A DNA stretch of 33,523 nt from positions 1 through 33,523 of the forward strand of contig JBBPSI010000255.1 in assembly GCA_038093515.1 (NCBI GenBank), read 5' to 3'. Below are positions 16,327-26,500 of the stretch, piece by piece. Each line of letters opens with the position of its first letter. Positions within the stretch are counted from its first letter, which is position 1. A program made the translations under genes and the position numbers. The notes under the pieces are model-generated. The model did no database searches. It was not told the DNA's origin and was given only the letters and a program-made list of their open reading frames with translations. Origin of the DNA: Butyriboletus loyo (Eukaryota > Basidiomycota > Agaricomycetes > Boletales > Boletaceae).

Positions 16327-18858
16327 TTACTGCGAAGATGGGGAAGGAAAGTCTTTGGGGTGGCGCAGTTTATAAGCCTTGAGCAAGGCCTGCGCATGGA
16401 CCAGGTTCCCGTTTGGTTCCCAGGTGTTTTCTGCTGCGGAGTATCCTTTCCAGGACACAAGGAATTGACGGCGTCCCTTTGAGCCGCGATGGGACAAGAT
16501 CCGATCGATCTCGTACTCTTCATCTCCGTCTATTTCTTCCGGAGGAGGGTTTGTGAAATTCGGACCATGTTCTGCGGTTTCACGATAAGGGGTGAGGAGC
16601 GACGCATGGAAGACGTCATGGATCTTCCATGTCGGTGGTAATCGGAGTCTGTACGCCACAGGGGATACGACTTGAGCGATCTCGAACGGCCCTTCCCTTC
16701 TCGGGGCGAGTTTCTTGGACGGGTACCTGAGTCTCAGGTTACGCCCTTCTAACCAAACCTTATCGCCGGTCTTCCACGGGCGGAACTTGGACTGGATCCG
16801 TTCCTTCATCAGGCGGCGTGCCTTTTCGTGGGCTTCTAAAGCCTCCGTTCGGGCTCCCGTGAGTTCCGAGAGCCTGGACTCGAGGGCGGGGAGAAACGTC
16901 TTTCCGATTGGAGGATAAGATCTTGGCTCGTAGCCGACCATCAGAGAGAAAGGGGTCACGTTGGTCGATGAATGCGTCATCGAATTGTGGGAGAATTCGG
17001 CCATGGGGAGGAGTTCGGCCCAACGTTCCGGGTGTCCATCACAGAAGATCCGCAGGTAAGTCTCTAATTCCTGGTTGACTCGTTCTGTTTCGCCGTCGGT
17101 CTGAGGGTGGTAGGTGGAGGAAAGGGCGAGGTCGTAGTCCAGGAGCCTCGCGAGTTCTCTGGCAAAGGCGGAGGCGAACTGAGGGCCTCGATCAGAGATG
17201 CAGCGAGAGTGTAGTCCAAAGCGAAGGAAAACCGTTTTGAAAAACAATTTGGCGACTCCCGCCGCATCGATGTCCTTTTTGCAAGGGGAATAAATTACCC
17301 CCTTCGTAAGCCCATGGTCTACCACGACCATGACAGAATCGTATCCCAGGGAAGGAGGGAGACCGGTGATGAGGTCGACTGACACCTGTTCAAACGGACG
17401 GGAGGCCACACTGGCCAGAGGGGTGAGAGGGGGCACGGTGGGGTGAGTGTTAACCTTATGCGCCTGACAAACAGCGCAGCCGGCGACGAAGCGGCGGACT
17501 AAATTTGCCATTCCTGGCCACCAATAATCGCGTTGCACCAAGTTCTGGGTGCGGAATATGCCACCGTGACCACCAGCGGGACTTTCGTGTAAGGAGCGGA
17601 TAAGGTCGACTCGCGCTGCCTCAGGGATGTAGCGTTTCTTGCGGAAATATAACTCCTTGCCATCGAAATCCCAGTCCCCAGCGTTCATTTTGGGGAAGAG
17701 TGGGGAGTCTTCGTAAAGAGCTTGCATGCAGCGCTTGATCATAGGGTCGCTGGGGGTGGAGGCGGCAATCTTTTCAGCAAGAGCAACGTCAATCTTGCGA
17801 GCGAAGAGATTTTCGGGGAGGAGGGTAACTTCCTGGTTATCGGCGGAAGTGTCAACATCGTCGCGGCGGGATAAGGCATCGGCCGGGCCCATCTGAGTAC
17901 CCGGAATGTGATGGAAGTGCAGGTCGAAATCCTGCAGGAACATAAGCCAGCGTGCTTGCCGGCGAGACAGCTTGTTTGGTTGGCGGAAGTAGGTGAGATT
18001 CTTATGGTCGGTGAGAATTTCCACCTGATGACCAGTACCGCGCAGGTAGTGGCGCCATTCTTCTAATGCGTGAATGACCGCGAGCAACTCGCGATCATAG
18101 ATATCGTAATTGCGCTCAGCGGGCGAGAGCGTCTTTGATAAGTAGGCGCAAGGATGCAGGTCGCCATTGACATCCTTTTGCATGAGCACTGCTCCAGTAG
18201 CAGTGAGAGAGGCATCCGTCATCACGGCAAACGGCTTCGTGACATCGGGCATTGAGAGAACGGGTTGTCGTAAGAACGACTGTTTGATTGCTTGGAACGC
18301 CTGCTCGCAAGCCGGGGTCCAAGCCCATGGAGAGTTCTTCTTGGTCAGGTCGTGCAGCGGCTTCGCGATGTGAGAGAAGTCCTGTATGAATCTGCGATAA
18401 AAATTGCAAAACCCAATGAAGGACCTGACTGCCTTCACTGAGGTCGGGGGGTTCCATTCGCGAATGGCCTTCAACTTGGTCGGGTCCATTTTGACCTGTC
18501 CTTCTCGGACCATCATCCCGAGGTACTCCACTTCTTCGGCATCGAACGAACACTTTTCCAATTTGAGGAACAACTTGTGTTCGCGAAGTCGCTCCAGGAC
18601 GCGGATCGTTCGTGCCTCGTGTTCTTCAGAGGTGGCGGAGTGGATCAGTAGATCGTCCATGTAGATGATTAGCCATCCTTCTGCCATTAGGTCACCAAAG
18701 ATGTGGTCCATTAGAGCCTGGAACGTAGCTGGGGAGTTACAAAGTCCGAAAAACATCACGGTGGGCTCGAACAGCCCTTGAGGAGTGATGAAGGCCGCCT
18801 TCCAGCGGTCGTTCGGCTTGATGAGAACATTGTTGTATCCCCAGCGGATATCCATCTT
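16327..18858 (-). CDS. Ty3/gypsy pol (RT-RNase H-integrase-chromodomain), N-terminally truncated
   Basis: Counting from MDIRWGYNN as residue 1: RT catalytic YMDD at 65-68; RNase H acids D214, E256 and D283; integrase zinc finger H423, H430, C460, C463; integrase DDE D494, D555, E591; a GPF/Y-like segment at 722-725 (EGPFEI); chromodomain about 781-830 (YEIDRILSHR...FLVSWKGY...NTWEP), which targets insertion to chromatin. The order RT-RH-IN-chromodomain identifies a chromovirus. No internal stop is present over 842 codons, but protease and the RT N-terminus are lost at 18858. It would be inactive on its own. Confidence 0.95.
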   Translation of the reverse strand, partial: KMDIRWGYNNVLIKPNDRWKAAFITPQGLFEPTVMFFGLCNSPATFQALMDHIFGDLMAEGWLIIYMDDLLIHSATSEEHEARTIRVLERLREHKLFLKLEKCSFDAEEVEYLGMMVREGQVKMDPTKLKAIREWNPPTSVKAVRSFIGFCNFYRRFIQDFSHIAKPLHDLTKKNSPWAWTPACEQAFQAIKQSFLRQPVLSMPDVTKPFAVMTDASLTATGAVLMQKDVNGDLHPCAYLSKTLSPAERNYDIYDRELLAVIHALEEWRHYLRGTGHQVEILTDHKNLTYFRQPNKLSRRQARWLMFLQDFDLHFHHIPGTQMGPADALSRRDDVDTSADNQEVTLLPENLFARKIDVALAEKIAASTPSDPMIKRCMQALYEDSPLFPKMNAGDWDFDGKELYFRKKRYIPEAARVDLIRSLHESPAGGHGGIFRTQNLVQRDYWWPGMANLVRRFVAGCAVCQAHKVNTHPTVPPLTPLASVASRPFEQVSVDLITGLPPSLGYDSVMVVVDHGLTKGVIYSPCKKDIDAAGVAKLFFKTVFLRFGLHSRCISDRGPQFASAFARELARLLDYDLALSSTYHPQTDGETERVNQELETYLRIFCDGHPERWAELLPMAEFSHNSMTHSSTNVTPFSLMVGYEPRSYPPIGKTFLPALESRLSELTGARTEALEAHEKARRLMKERIQSKFRPWKTGDKVWLEGRNLRLRYPSKKLAPRREGPFEIAQVVSPVAYRLRLPPTWKIHDVFHASLLTPYRETAEHGPNFTNPPPEEIDGDEEYEIDRILSHRGSKGRRQFLVSWKGYSAAENTWEPNGNLVHAQALLKAYKLRHPKDFPSPSSQ

Positions 18859-19090
18859 CCATAATCAAGTGATGCTGTTTCCCCTCGAGCAAACAATGGA
18901 CCTACGTGCTCAGGAAGGTATTGATCTCCTCGGATTCAAGGTAAGCGATGATATGAGGATGATCCAGCCCACTGAGTATCTTTCGTCCCGTCTTCCACTG
19001 TCGTCTCTCTTGACTTGCTTGACGGCAATCATCTCGCCAGTGGACGAGTCGAGGGTAAGGTAAACACGTCCGCACGAACATATCTGGGGG
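18859..19090 (-). pseudogene. MAPKKK-like protein kinase fragment
   Basis: The minus strand encodes GRVYLTLDSSTGEMIAVKQV (glycine-loop end and the VAVK-type lysine, about 19020-19080). After a frame change it reads LDHPHIIAYLESEEINTFLS, then a stop and LLEGKQHHLIM up to the gypsy breakpoint. This is the pattern of the Ste11/Bck1-type MAPKKK N-lobe, but the segment between the lysine strand and LDHPH is shortened, there is an in-frame stop, and the C-lobe is missing. Non-functional. The adjacent gypsy truncation suggests joint rearrangement. Confidence 0.7.
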
Positions 19091-19182
19091 TTGCTTTCAA
19101 ACGAGATGAGGTAAATACTTGGCAAATCAGTCAATAACACTTACATAGTGGACTATATGAGGCCTTGTGCTGTGAACTGATG

Positions 19183-19440
19183 TATATCCTGCTGTGGCGC
19201 GCTCAGGTCGCTCTTTCGGGTCGGAGCTGACGAATTGCTACACGAATATCCTACTTCGGCGTGCTCACTATAGGAAGATCGTTCCTCCGGAGCAATCGAT
19301 GTAGAGACACCCTGCTCCGGCGCGCTCAGGTTGCTTTTTCGAGTTAGCGCCTGACGGATCAATGTAGGAATATCACACTCCGCCACGAACACTATGGGGG
19401 TATCCTGCTCTGGCGTGCTCGGGTCGCTTTTTGAGAGCTG
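19183..19440. repeat. Degenerate tandem repeat
   Basis: Three related blocks, CCTGCTGTGGCGCGCTCAGG (about 19190), CCTGCTCCGGCGCGCTCAGG (about 19311) and CCTGCTCTGGCGTGCTCGGG (about 19400), with related shorter pieces between (CCTACTTCGGCGTGCTCACT). The minus strand is open across 19153-19392 with repeated TRKSxLSAPxQ, so it may derive from a repetitive coding exon. Confidence 0.55.
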
Positions 19441-19476
19441 TCCTTGTGTGCACGAGTTAGTTTATTGCCCTTGACA

Positions 19477-19880
19477 TTACCCCCATCCAGTCAAAAGGGG
19501 TCGGTGAGCTTCGTCAGCATCTGAAGAAACAACTCCTCTTCGAAGAGTGATGTAACAGTTTCCGAGCTCAATGCCATCTAGGCCTTGAGCAGCGACGGCG
19601 GTCACAGAGGCATCGATATATTCGAACAACGCAATTCCTTGACGAGGAAGGAGAAGAAGAAAAAGAGAGAGAGAGATGGTAACACTGCTTTCAACCGTCC
19701 CCGCCAACCTTGAAAAGTCCATTGCCGTCTTCTCGAACAAGATAGAACCTCTTCAGCGCTCCAAGAGTTACTGTGCTTACTCTTCGCTCAAGTAAGTATG
19801 TTGGCAGTCTGCTTACTACTAGGCCATGGGTCTGAATGTCTTCTCCGGACTCTTTGGTTACGCTTTTTTTGTGTGCACCG
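19477..19880 (-). pseudogene. RRM domain fragment resembling U2AF large subunit
   Basis: Minus-strand exon (about 19880-19709): GLVVSRLPTYLLERRV and LGALKRFYLVRE. After a 71-nt GT-AG interval (19638-19708, with a long polypyrimidine tract) follows IALFEYIDASVTAVAAQGLD and GIELGNCYITLRR. This matches the RNP2-helix-RNP1 order of the second RRM of the splicing factor U2AF65/U2AF59, where the family has an FCEYVDPSVTDVAIQGLNG-type stretch. The simplest splice junction leaves the frame one base out, and no other U2AF domain is nearby, so I treat it as a fragment or pseudogene. RNP1 aromatic F and Y are kept. Confidence 0.65.
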
Positions 19881-20119
19881 TGTCCTTCCGTTCATTCGAA
19901 GGGGGCACATGAACTTGTAGAGGAAGTCGAAGGATCTAGAAGTCGCGTGAGGTCTTCCGAGACGGGAGGTGATACGCAAGGACTCGTATCAGTCAGGACA
20001 CAAAACCGCGGTCTTGCAAGCGGCGATTCTATCATCGTGACGTCGTCATCCAGGTCGTCATTTCCAGGGAAAATCGGTACGCTAGATGATGGTGTTGGGG
20101 CGGTGGGGGTGGATAGGCA

Positions 20120-21285
20120 CGCATGAGTTGCTGAAACGAGGACACCACGTCTTCGGCAAGTGACGACCAGCACCATTCGATGAGCGCCCAATGCCGATCG
20201 GGCTTGAGACCCTGAGACAAACACCGTATGAAGGTGGCATCGCTTAGAATATCAGGCCACGGCCATTTTCCAGACGGTACCCGACAAAAGAGGGGGGGGA
20301 GTTGTGTGTACACACTCCGACGGGAAGCTAATGTCAGGTACATATCAGAAAAGTCATGTTTCCGAACGAGTAGATGTCGCTTTTGATGGTATGCTTCGTC
20401 TCCTCTTCGTTGAGCGAGAAGTGTTCAGCTGGCATCGCAGGGTGCCGAGTCCCACGGTGGACATATGAATCCTTCATTTCTCCACCAAGGAGGTACAACC
20501 GAAATCGGTCAGATAAGCATCGTACGGATCTTGACCGAGGATCACGTTATTTTGTCCGTAGCTCTGCGAGCGAGACGAGATTTGTATCTCTTTGCGACGT
20601 ATGTCTGAGAGGTCTTCGTGGACGAGTGCACTCTCCGTAATGAATCATATGAGCATTCTCTGGCGTAAATGAAAGCCAAAACCTACGGTATTGGCAATAT
20701 CCAGTAACTGAAACGCAAAATAGAGAACGCCAGAGACTAACTGCTCTGTAGAGTGTTTTGTTGGTCTTGCTTGCCGACTGTGGGTGGTGTGACGTGTGCC
20801 ACCGCGAGCTCCAAAAACGTGCGCAGTGTACAGCGGGGCATTCATATCGACACCAAGGACGCGCTTCCTTGTCTTCCAAAATCCATACATAATCCCTAGG
20901 AATAGAAACGACATTACGATGGCTAAGCCTCTTCCAGGTACCGAGCTCTCTGCACATCATACTACAAACCAAGATCGAACCTCAAGCTCACTGATCCCGC
21001 GACAAAAAAAGTCAGGTAAGAAAAGACCTACCCGGGCGACCTTGCTTTTTCTCCATCTCCGAGTGATTTTTCATGTTCGTTGACAATGACATTGGATCGA
21101 AACGCTTTCACGGTAACCCGGGTGGGCTGAGGAAAGCCAATGTTATCTTGGAAGAAAAAAGAGAGGGTGCAGCGGGATTCAGAACGACGGGTCAAATCTC
21201 CTTCAAGTACGGCGCCATCTTCGGCCTTGTACCGACACCGGAACGCGTCACCCGAAACCACCTGCTTCACAGTACTGACCATCCG
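20120..21285 (-). pseudogene. Degenerate Ser/Thr or TKL-like protein kinase gene
   Basis: On the minus strand, in order: N-lobe with VTVKAFR (Lys at 21106-21108); an intron-like gap; helix-C region CRELGTWKRLSHRNVV (about 20915-20960); a catalytic-loop-like VHEDL (20612-20620); AYLTDFGCTSLVE with DFG at 20498-20506; then a one-step frame change into RHPAMPAEHF and SDIYSFG (subdomains VIII-IX); and a C-lobe GKWPWPDILSDATF...ALIEWCWSSLAED. The motif order is that of the expanded Agaricomycete kinase families. Frame changes after NVV and after LVEK, and a poorly defined junction before GKWPW, indicate a pseudogene, though some breaks could be introns. Paralogous N-lobe sequence is at 28499-28760. 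Confidence 0.75.
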
Positions 21286-21774
21286 ATCGGATGATGCCGT
21301 CGGTCTGGTCTGGTATGGTGGTTGATGCGAGGAGCCCCAGGCTCAGACCTGAACACTCGCATGGTAAGCGACCAGTGGATTATCAGAGCGACAAGAACAA
21401 GACCCACGAGTCGGGTGGGAGCATTCGGAGCGACAACATTTGTGCTGTGAGCGTTAAAGGGTCCATGCCTGCGAAAGACGGATTATCACAGAGTTCCCCA
21501 CGCCGAACAGCTTGGCACTGGGCCAATCATCTGGCGTAGACAACACTGTTGTTCCCCGACTACCGAATCGTGTAGCATCGGATTGTGGTGATGATTGGGA
21601 ATTACCATACAAATGTGGATCATATATACATTAGTATTGCTAACCTCGTCACCGTGAAAGCGGTAGATAGCGTCTCGGCAGGAACACCTGTCGAGTCGAT
21701 GGGTGGATTGGGGGGAAAAGAGACATGCGCATAGCGAGCACTGCATAACCGATCACACACGAAAATACTAGCAG

Positions 21775-22199
21775 CTAAGTTGCCGTGTGAGGTGGTTTCG
21801 CGCGCTTGAACCTCATGTGTACTTCATGCAAGTGTCTGCGTATGTCCTCCTTGGTCAGCTGCCGGCTCTGCATGCAGCGTGTACCCGGATCGTGAGCTAT
21901 AGTCGTGGACCCATGGCGGCCAGCGAGATGTTCCAAGACGCCTGTACCAGTGACATGCTCCGGGGTTTCTTCGTCATTCACACCACATGAATGGAAGGAA
22001 TGGCTCTGAGACTTTAAAGACAGCGGTGGGGATGGTGGGTTTGTCGCTGAGTGTGTGAACCGAGTCGCTGAGTAGAATGTACAATGAATAAATGAAATTC
22101 GAATTCACCTTGCGTTAAAGCAGGTGATTCTAGTGCTGGAGAACTTGGTGCACTATACCAGGTTGGGCTCGGAGAGGGCCGGTCAAACAATTCGGTCAT
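21775..22199 (-). CDS. Small C2H2-zinc-finger-like protein (tentative gene model)
   Basis: Exon 1, 22199-22109, from ATG: MTELFDRPSPSPTWYSAPSS. A 41-nt GT-AG intron (22068-22108) is followed by exon 2 to a TAG at 21775, with a continuous frame. Exon 2 has SCGVNDEE...LEHLAGRHG and then RCMQSRQLTKEDIRRHLHEVH, reminiscent of the degenerate paired C2H2 fingers common in basidiomycete hypothetical proteins. Further downstream on the same strand (about 21650-21746) CSLCACLFSP...HRLDRC could be a third finger reached by another splice. Function unknown; possible transcription factor remnant. Confidence 0.45.
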
Positions 22200-22604
22200 G
22201 CTACGTATGTACTCAGTGCATCTAGGGATCACTGGATCTCAATGCACTTACCTCGGAGGAAAGGAGGGGGAAGCTGCGATAAATGATTAGGGCTCAAAAG
22301 TGTTTGCGTGATTGGACTAAACCAAAATATTTTACCTGTCCTGGCGACCCTTAGGAACCTCAGTATCCCAACTTGAGTCATCAATGAGGCCGAGGGGTTA
22401 AGCCCAAAAGAGACTGCAGCGGATCGCCTGACGTGACCACGGAATCAACCTGACTTGACCACCATGGGAATAGTTCACGAAGAGGGCAAAAGAGCGGATG
22501 ATAACTCAGGGACAGTCGAATGGAAGACACTATATCCTTCGCTATGGATCGATCTTGTTCCAATGTCGGTCACCCATTGGACGGGACACCATTGGTCGAC
22601 TTGG

Positions 22605-22690
22605 TTTATGGCCCTGTAACGGACGATGACACACGCATCCCTTTCAACTTCCGACCAAGGCGTCCTGCCAGATAACACCTGCAGGAAGTG
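22605..22690 (-). pseudogene. Protein kinase C-lobe fragment
   Basis: After an acceptor-like CTGCAG the minus strand reads VLSGRTPWSEVERDACVIVR, the subdomain X pattern of the same kinase families (compare GKWPWPDILSDATF at 20250). It then loses similarity. No DFG or catalytic loop was found next to it. Confidence 0.5.
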
Positions 22691-23571
22691 ACAGGTACCT
22701 TGGCAGAATTATCAATGCTAACTTGAAACGGAGAGCCTTCACTGCAACCTTGAAAGAAGGTAGAACGAAAGTTGACGCCAGCGTTTGGGTATCAATATCA
22801 GTCTAGGATGGAATCTGGTAAAAACATACGAGTCGAAACTGGACATTGAAGACAGGACACTGCGGTAACTTGTGGCTCGATGTGGAGCAGAGTCCAGGCC
22901 CTAGTATGAGGTCAATTGCCGTTCAAAACACCGTGACTGAGAACAGTCTAGGTAGTAAGAGGACACATGGCTTGGACTCGAGCGCGTTGTGGGTATGCCT
23001 GGGCCTGGCAGGCGGTTGCAAGTTTTGGTCGCGGCGTTAGGCAAAATCATAGGTAACTGATCGCGTTCTGAGAGTCACAAATCATGTGTCGATCATTTTC
23101 TGACTTTGCTTCATACCCAACTTCCCAGGCTCGGACGGCCCATCGACCCCTTGGGTGACACTCTTGCGGTTATACTAGTGACCAACTACTGATCGCAAGC
23201 GGTTGTTTCCTACCAATCTCCAATTTCGACGGAGTGTGGAAACACCCGTGAGGGCGAAACAAGACAGAGCGTGAAGAGCGTATGAATTGAAGGGGGAAAA
23301 GAGAATGAATCTGTACACGTAGTGGTTCGTCGATGATACGAGTTTGAAGGTTTCTAAGGTGATTGGTAATACTGTTTGGTAAGTACAAGTGTAATTGTTC
23401 TCGAGTCCCACGCCGTACTTGCCATGTGCTCGAACAGAAAGATCGCGATGGTCCATCTTCGGTCCATCTCCTTGATCAAGGCCAGTCGGACGTCTTAGCG
23501 TTACCGCTCCGTGGTCGTGACAGTGCCCATCGCCAGCTTATTTTTTTCTTCATAGAATCCCTGGGCCTTCT
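22691..23571. other. Intergenic, upstream region of the oxidase gene
   Basis: No supported gene. It presumably holds the promoter of the oxidase gene; I cannot point to a definite TATA box. Confidence 0.4.
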
Positions 23572-26500
23572 ATGTCTCCCTCAGTCACTCCCAGTCATCC
23601 TCAAACTAGTCCCTCTCCAACCTCGCTCACGACAGTCTCGCGGATCGTTATTGTCGGCGCTGGCACCTTTGGTCTTTCCACAGCTTTTCACCTTCTCGGG
23701 CGCGGATACACAGATGTGACGGTTCTTGATCGAGGGAGGGAGTTACCTGCTGTGGACGCTGCGAGCACGGATATCAACAAAGGTGCGTGCTGACACTTGG
23801 CTTACACCGACCGTCTGGCTCGGTGGCCTACGACAATGAGGAACATGACACTAACGACCTCTTGAAACAGTGGTCAGGTCGTGCTATAGCGACTTATTTT
23901 ACACCAAACTGGCGAGAGAAGCGATGGAAGCATGGAAGCAGCCTACGTGGGAAGGTTGTTATCACGAGTGCGTATTGGTTTGTATCCAGCACGATTTTCG
24001 TTGACTTCTCGACTTTCTCCCTTTTGTTCTTGGATTCTGGCTCCTGTCACCGTCGCTCACCGACACGCAACAACTAGATGCGGCGTGATCAACGTCGGTG
24101 GCATTAACTTTGACGATAGATTGAGGGAGAATGATCGGCAGCTCGGTGCACCCATCGAAGACCTCCCGGACGCCACGGCTGTCCGGACGAAGCTCGTATC
24201 CTCCCTACATCCCACCACCAGCTCCTGCGCCACCCCAACGCACTCGGATTCCGACTTGAATGCACAGCGCATTGGTCCATTCACCAATTACAGTGGCTGC
24301 TTCAATCCTGAAGGAGGTTGGGCAGAGGCAGCGCGAGCAGTAGGAATCCTTCTCTCGCGCGTGAGGGTGATGGGCGGGAGGGTGATTGAGGACCAGGAAG
24401 TCGTCGGGCTCATGAAAAATGAGAACGGGCGGACGATAGGCGTGAAGTGTAGGGATGGCAAGCATTTCGAGGGTGATAGGGTCATACTCACCATTGGATC
24501 TTGGACCGCGTCGACTTTTCCCGAGTTGGGGCTTGACTCAAAATGCTTAGCAACTGGGTAGGTGGGCTTTACCGGTTGTGGTACTGTGGATGTATGGCTG
24601 ACCTCCTTACCAGCCAGAGCGTCGCAATGATACAGCTCAGCACAGAAGAGAAGGAGCGGTACAAAGGATGCCATGTATACTTGGATTTTGACAGTGGATT
24701 CTACACTTTCCCGGTAAGCTTTTCGTTTTTCGTCTCACCTTTTATTTTTATTTGTTTGAATCCTTGCTCTTCTGTAACCGTAATCGGCGTCGCATTTATT
24801 GGTGCGCTAATAGATAAATTCTCTGAAGCTCCTTTGTATTGTGCTCCTAGTTTCCATCTGCACTTTTTCTTTGGGCTCCGCTGCGGTACCACTCTGGAGT
24901 GTTCAGGGGGCTTTCCCTTAACTGCAGATGGTGTCCAGGGGGAACTCACCAAAACATCCGTTATCTGCTGTCCATCTTCATATGCAGCGTCAAACTTTGC
25001 GGCGCAACAAAAAAAATAGCCTCATGTTTTCGCCACGGAAGAGATCCGCCCGTACCTTTCTTTTACACCCTCGCACGCCATACGCCATGTTTCGAATCAC
25101 GGGGTACTCTACTTTGCGATTGACGGCTTCAGCATTTCATGACTCACTGCCCCATTCGCATTGTCGTTTTGTTCATGCGGTTCTTGACATGGTTGACCTG
25201 GACCTTGTGCATATGTGTTCAAAATTATTGATTCAATGATTGGCGGCTCATTCGAATTCGGTTGGTTTCATCATGCAAATGGTTTCGAAGTGGCATCTCG
25301 TCGTTCCTTCGTTTGTTTGGGTTGCGGTTTACTTTTTTTTCCCTTGCTGATTTCTTTGACCAACCCCATACCTGTATCATGATTGGGCTTATCTACTTCG
25401 TCATCCTTTGGGGCTATCCACCAGATTGAACCATGTTCTATCCCCTGATCGGCTAAGATCCATTTCACGTCGTCCAGACAGGGGCCTTTTGTTGTTATCA
25501 CCCCCGACTGTTGATCCCGGTTTCTTTCAGATCTGTTTTATAGTTTGTCTCCCGTGTCTACCTTACGGGAGGTTTATGCATGTTGATCAGTGATCAGTGA
25601 TCATGTCTTGTATGCACTAATGTGGTCACTCCACACCCACATTTACATTTCTCTATTTCTTGATGGGCCTAACCACCATATTCCTTTACTGACTAGTCGC
25701 ACTCACCGTTAGCCAACCGAAGATGGGATCGTCAAGCTTGCCATCCACACGGCTGGACACACTCACATGATCTCCCCAAAGCAGGTTGGTGGTAATATCG
25801 ACCACCCCCCGGTCCGGAAGATATCGACGCCGCGAACAATCACGAGTCACCCGGACGCGGGCGATGGCCTGCGCGTCCCGCGATTAGCACTACAGGCATT
25901 GCGGGAGCAACTTCGCAAGGTGTATCCCGAGCTGGCGGAGAGGTCGTGGGCCGGGACACGGATGTGTTGGTGAGTGACTTCTCTTTTTGTTGTGTAATAT
26001 TTCTCCTTCGATTCTGTTGCATTCATTCCCCACTTGCTGCATATGACGTCCAGGATAAGACTAAAGGTCTGACCAAACCTGTGTCCTGATGCCCGCGCGA
26101 GCTTTGCGTCATTTGGGATGACGTGCGATCGTACGCACGAATATGCCTCTATCATGTCCCCTTGCAGCGCTCCGTTGCATTTACGCAACCGTGACTTGAC
26201 CGAGGGAGGCCAGTCATGGTGCACCTGACCCAAGATGATCCTAGAGGAATCGACTTCTTTTAGAGCATGTAAGTCTTGAAGGTTAGCGTAACAACTGCGC
26301 TCATCAAAACCTCCGTCGCCACATTATCTTTTTATGTGGCCAGATCTGAGACGCTACACCAGCCTAGTAACCCTTTGTCTCCAGCAATTCCCGCCGAATT
26401 ATACATGCGCACTAACGATAAAGTTCACGAAAGGCCCATCAACGGTCGAGACCATGCGGGGATAAGATCCTTCCGTCAGTGCGTTCCCCTCGTGCGAGAT

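Larger units (their letters stand above)
14567..18858 (-). mobile_element. Ty3/gypsy chromovirus element 2, 5'-truncated
   Basis: Minus-strand order: RT (truncated at 18858), RNase H, integrase, chromodomain, extra zinc-knuckle ORF, polypurine tract, 3' LTR. The 5' LTR, gag, protease and N-terminal RT are missing. At 18858 similarity to element 1 (about 688) stops abruptly in the codons before MDIRWGYNN, joining kinase-like sequence. It belongs to the same family as 1-3530. Confidence 0.9.
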
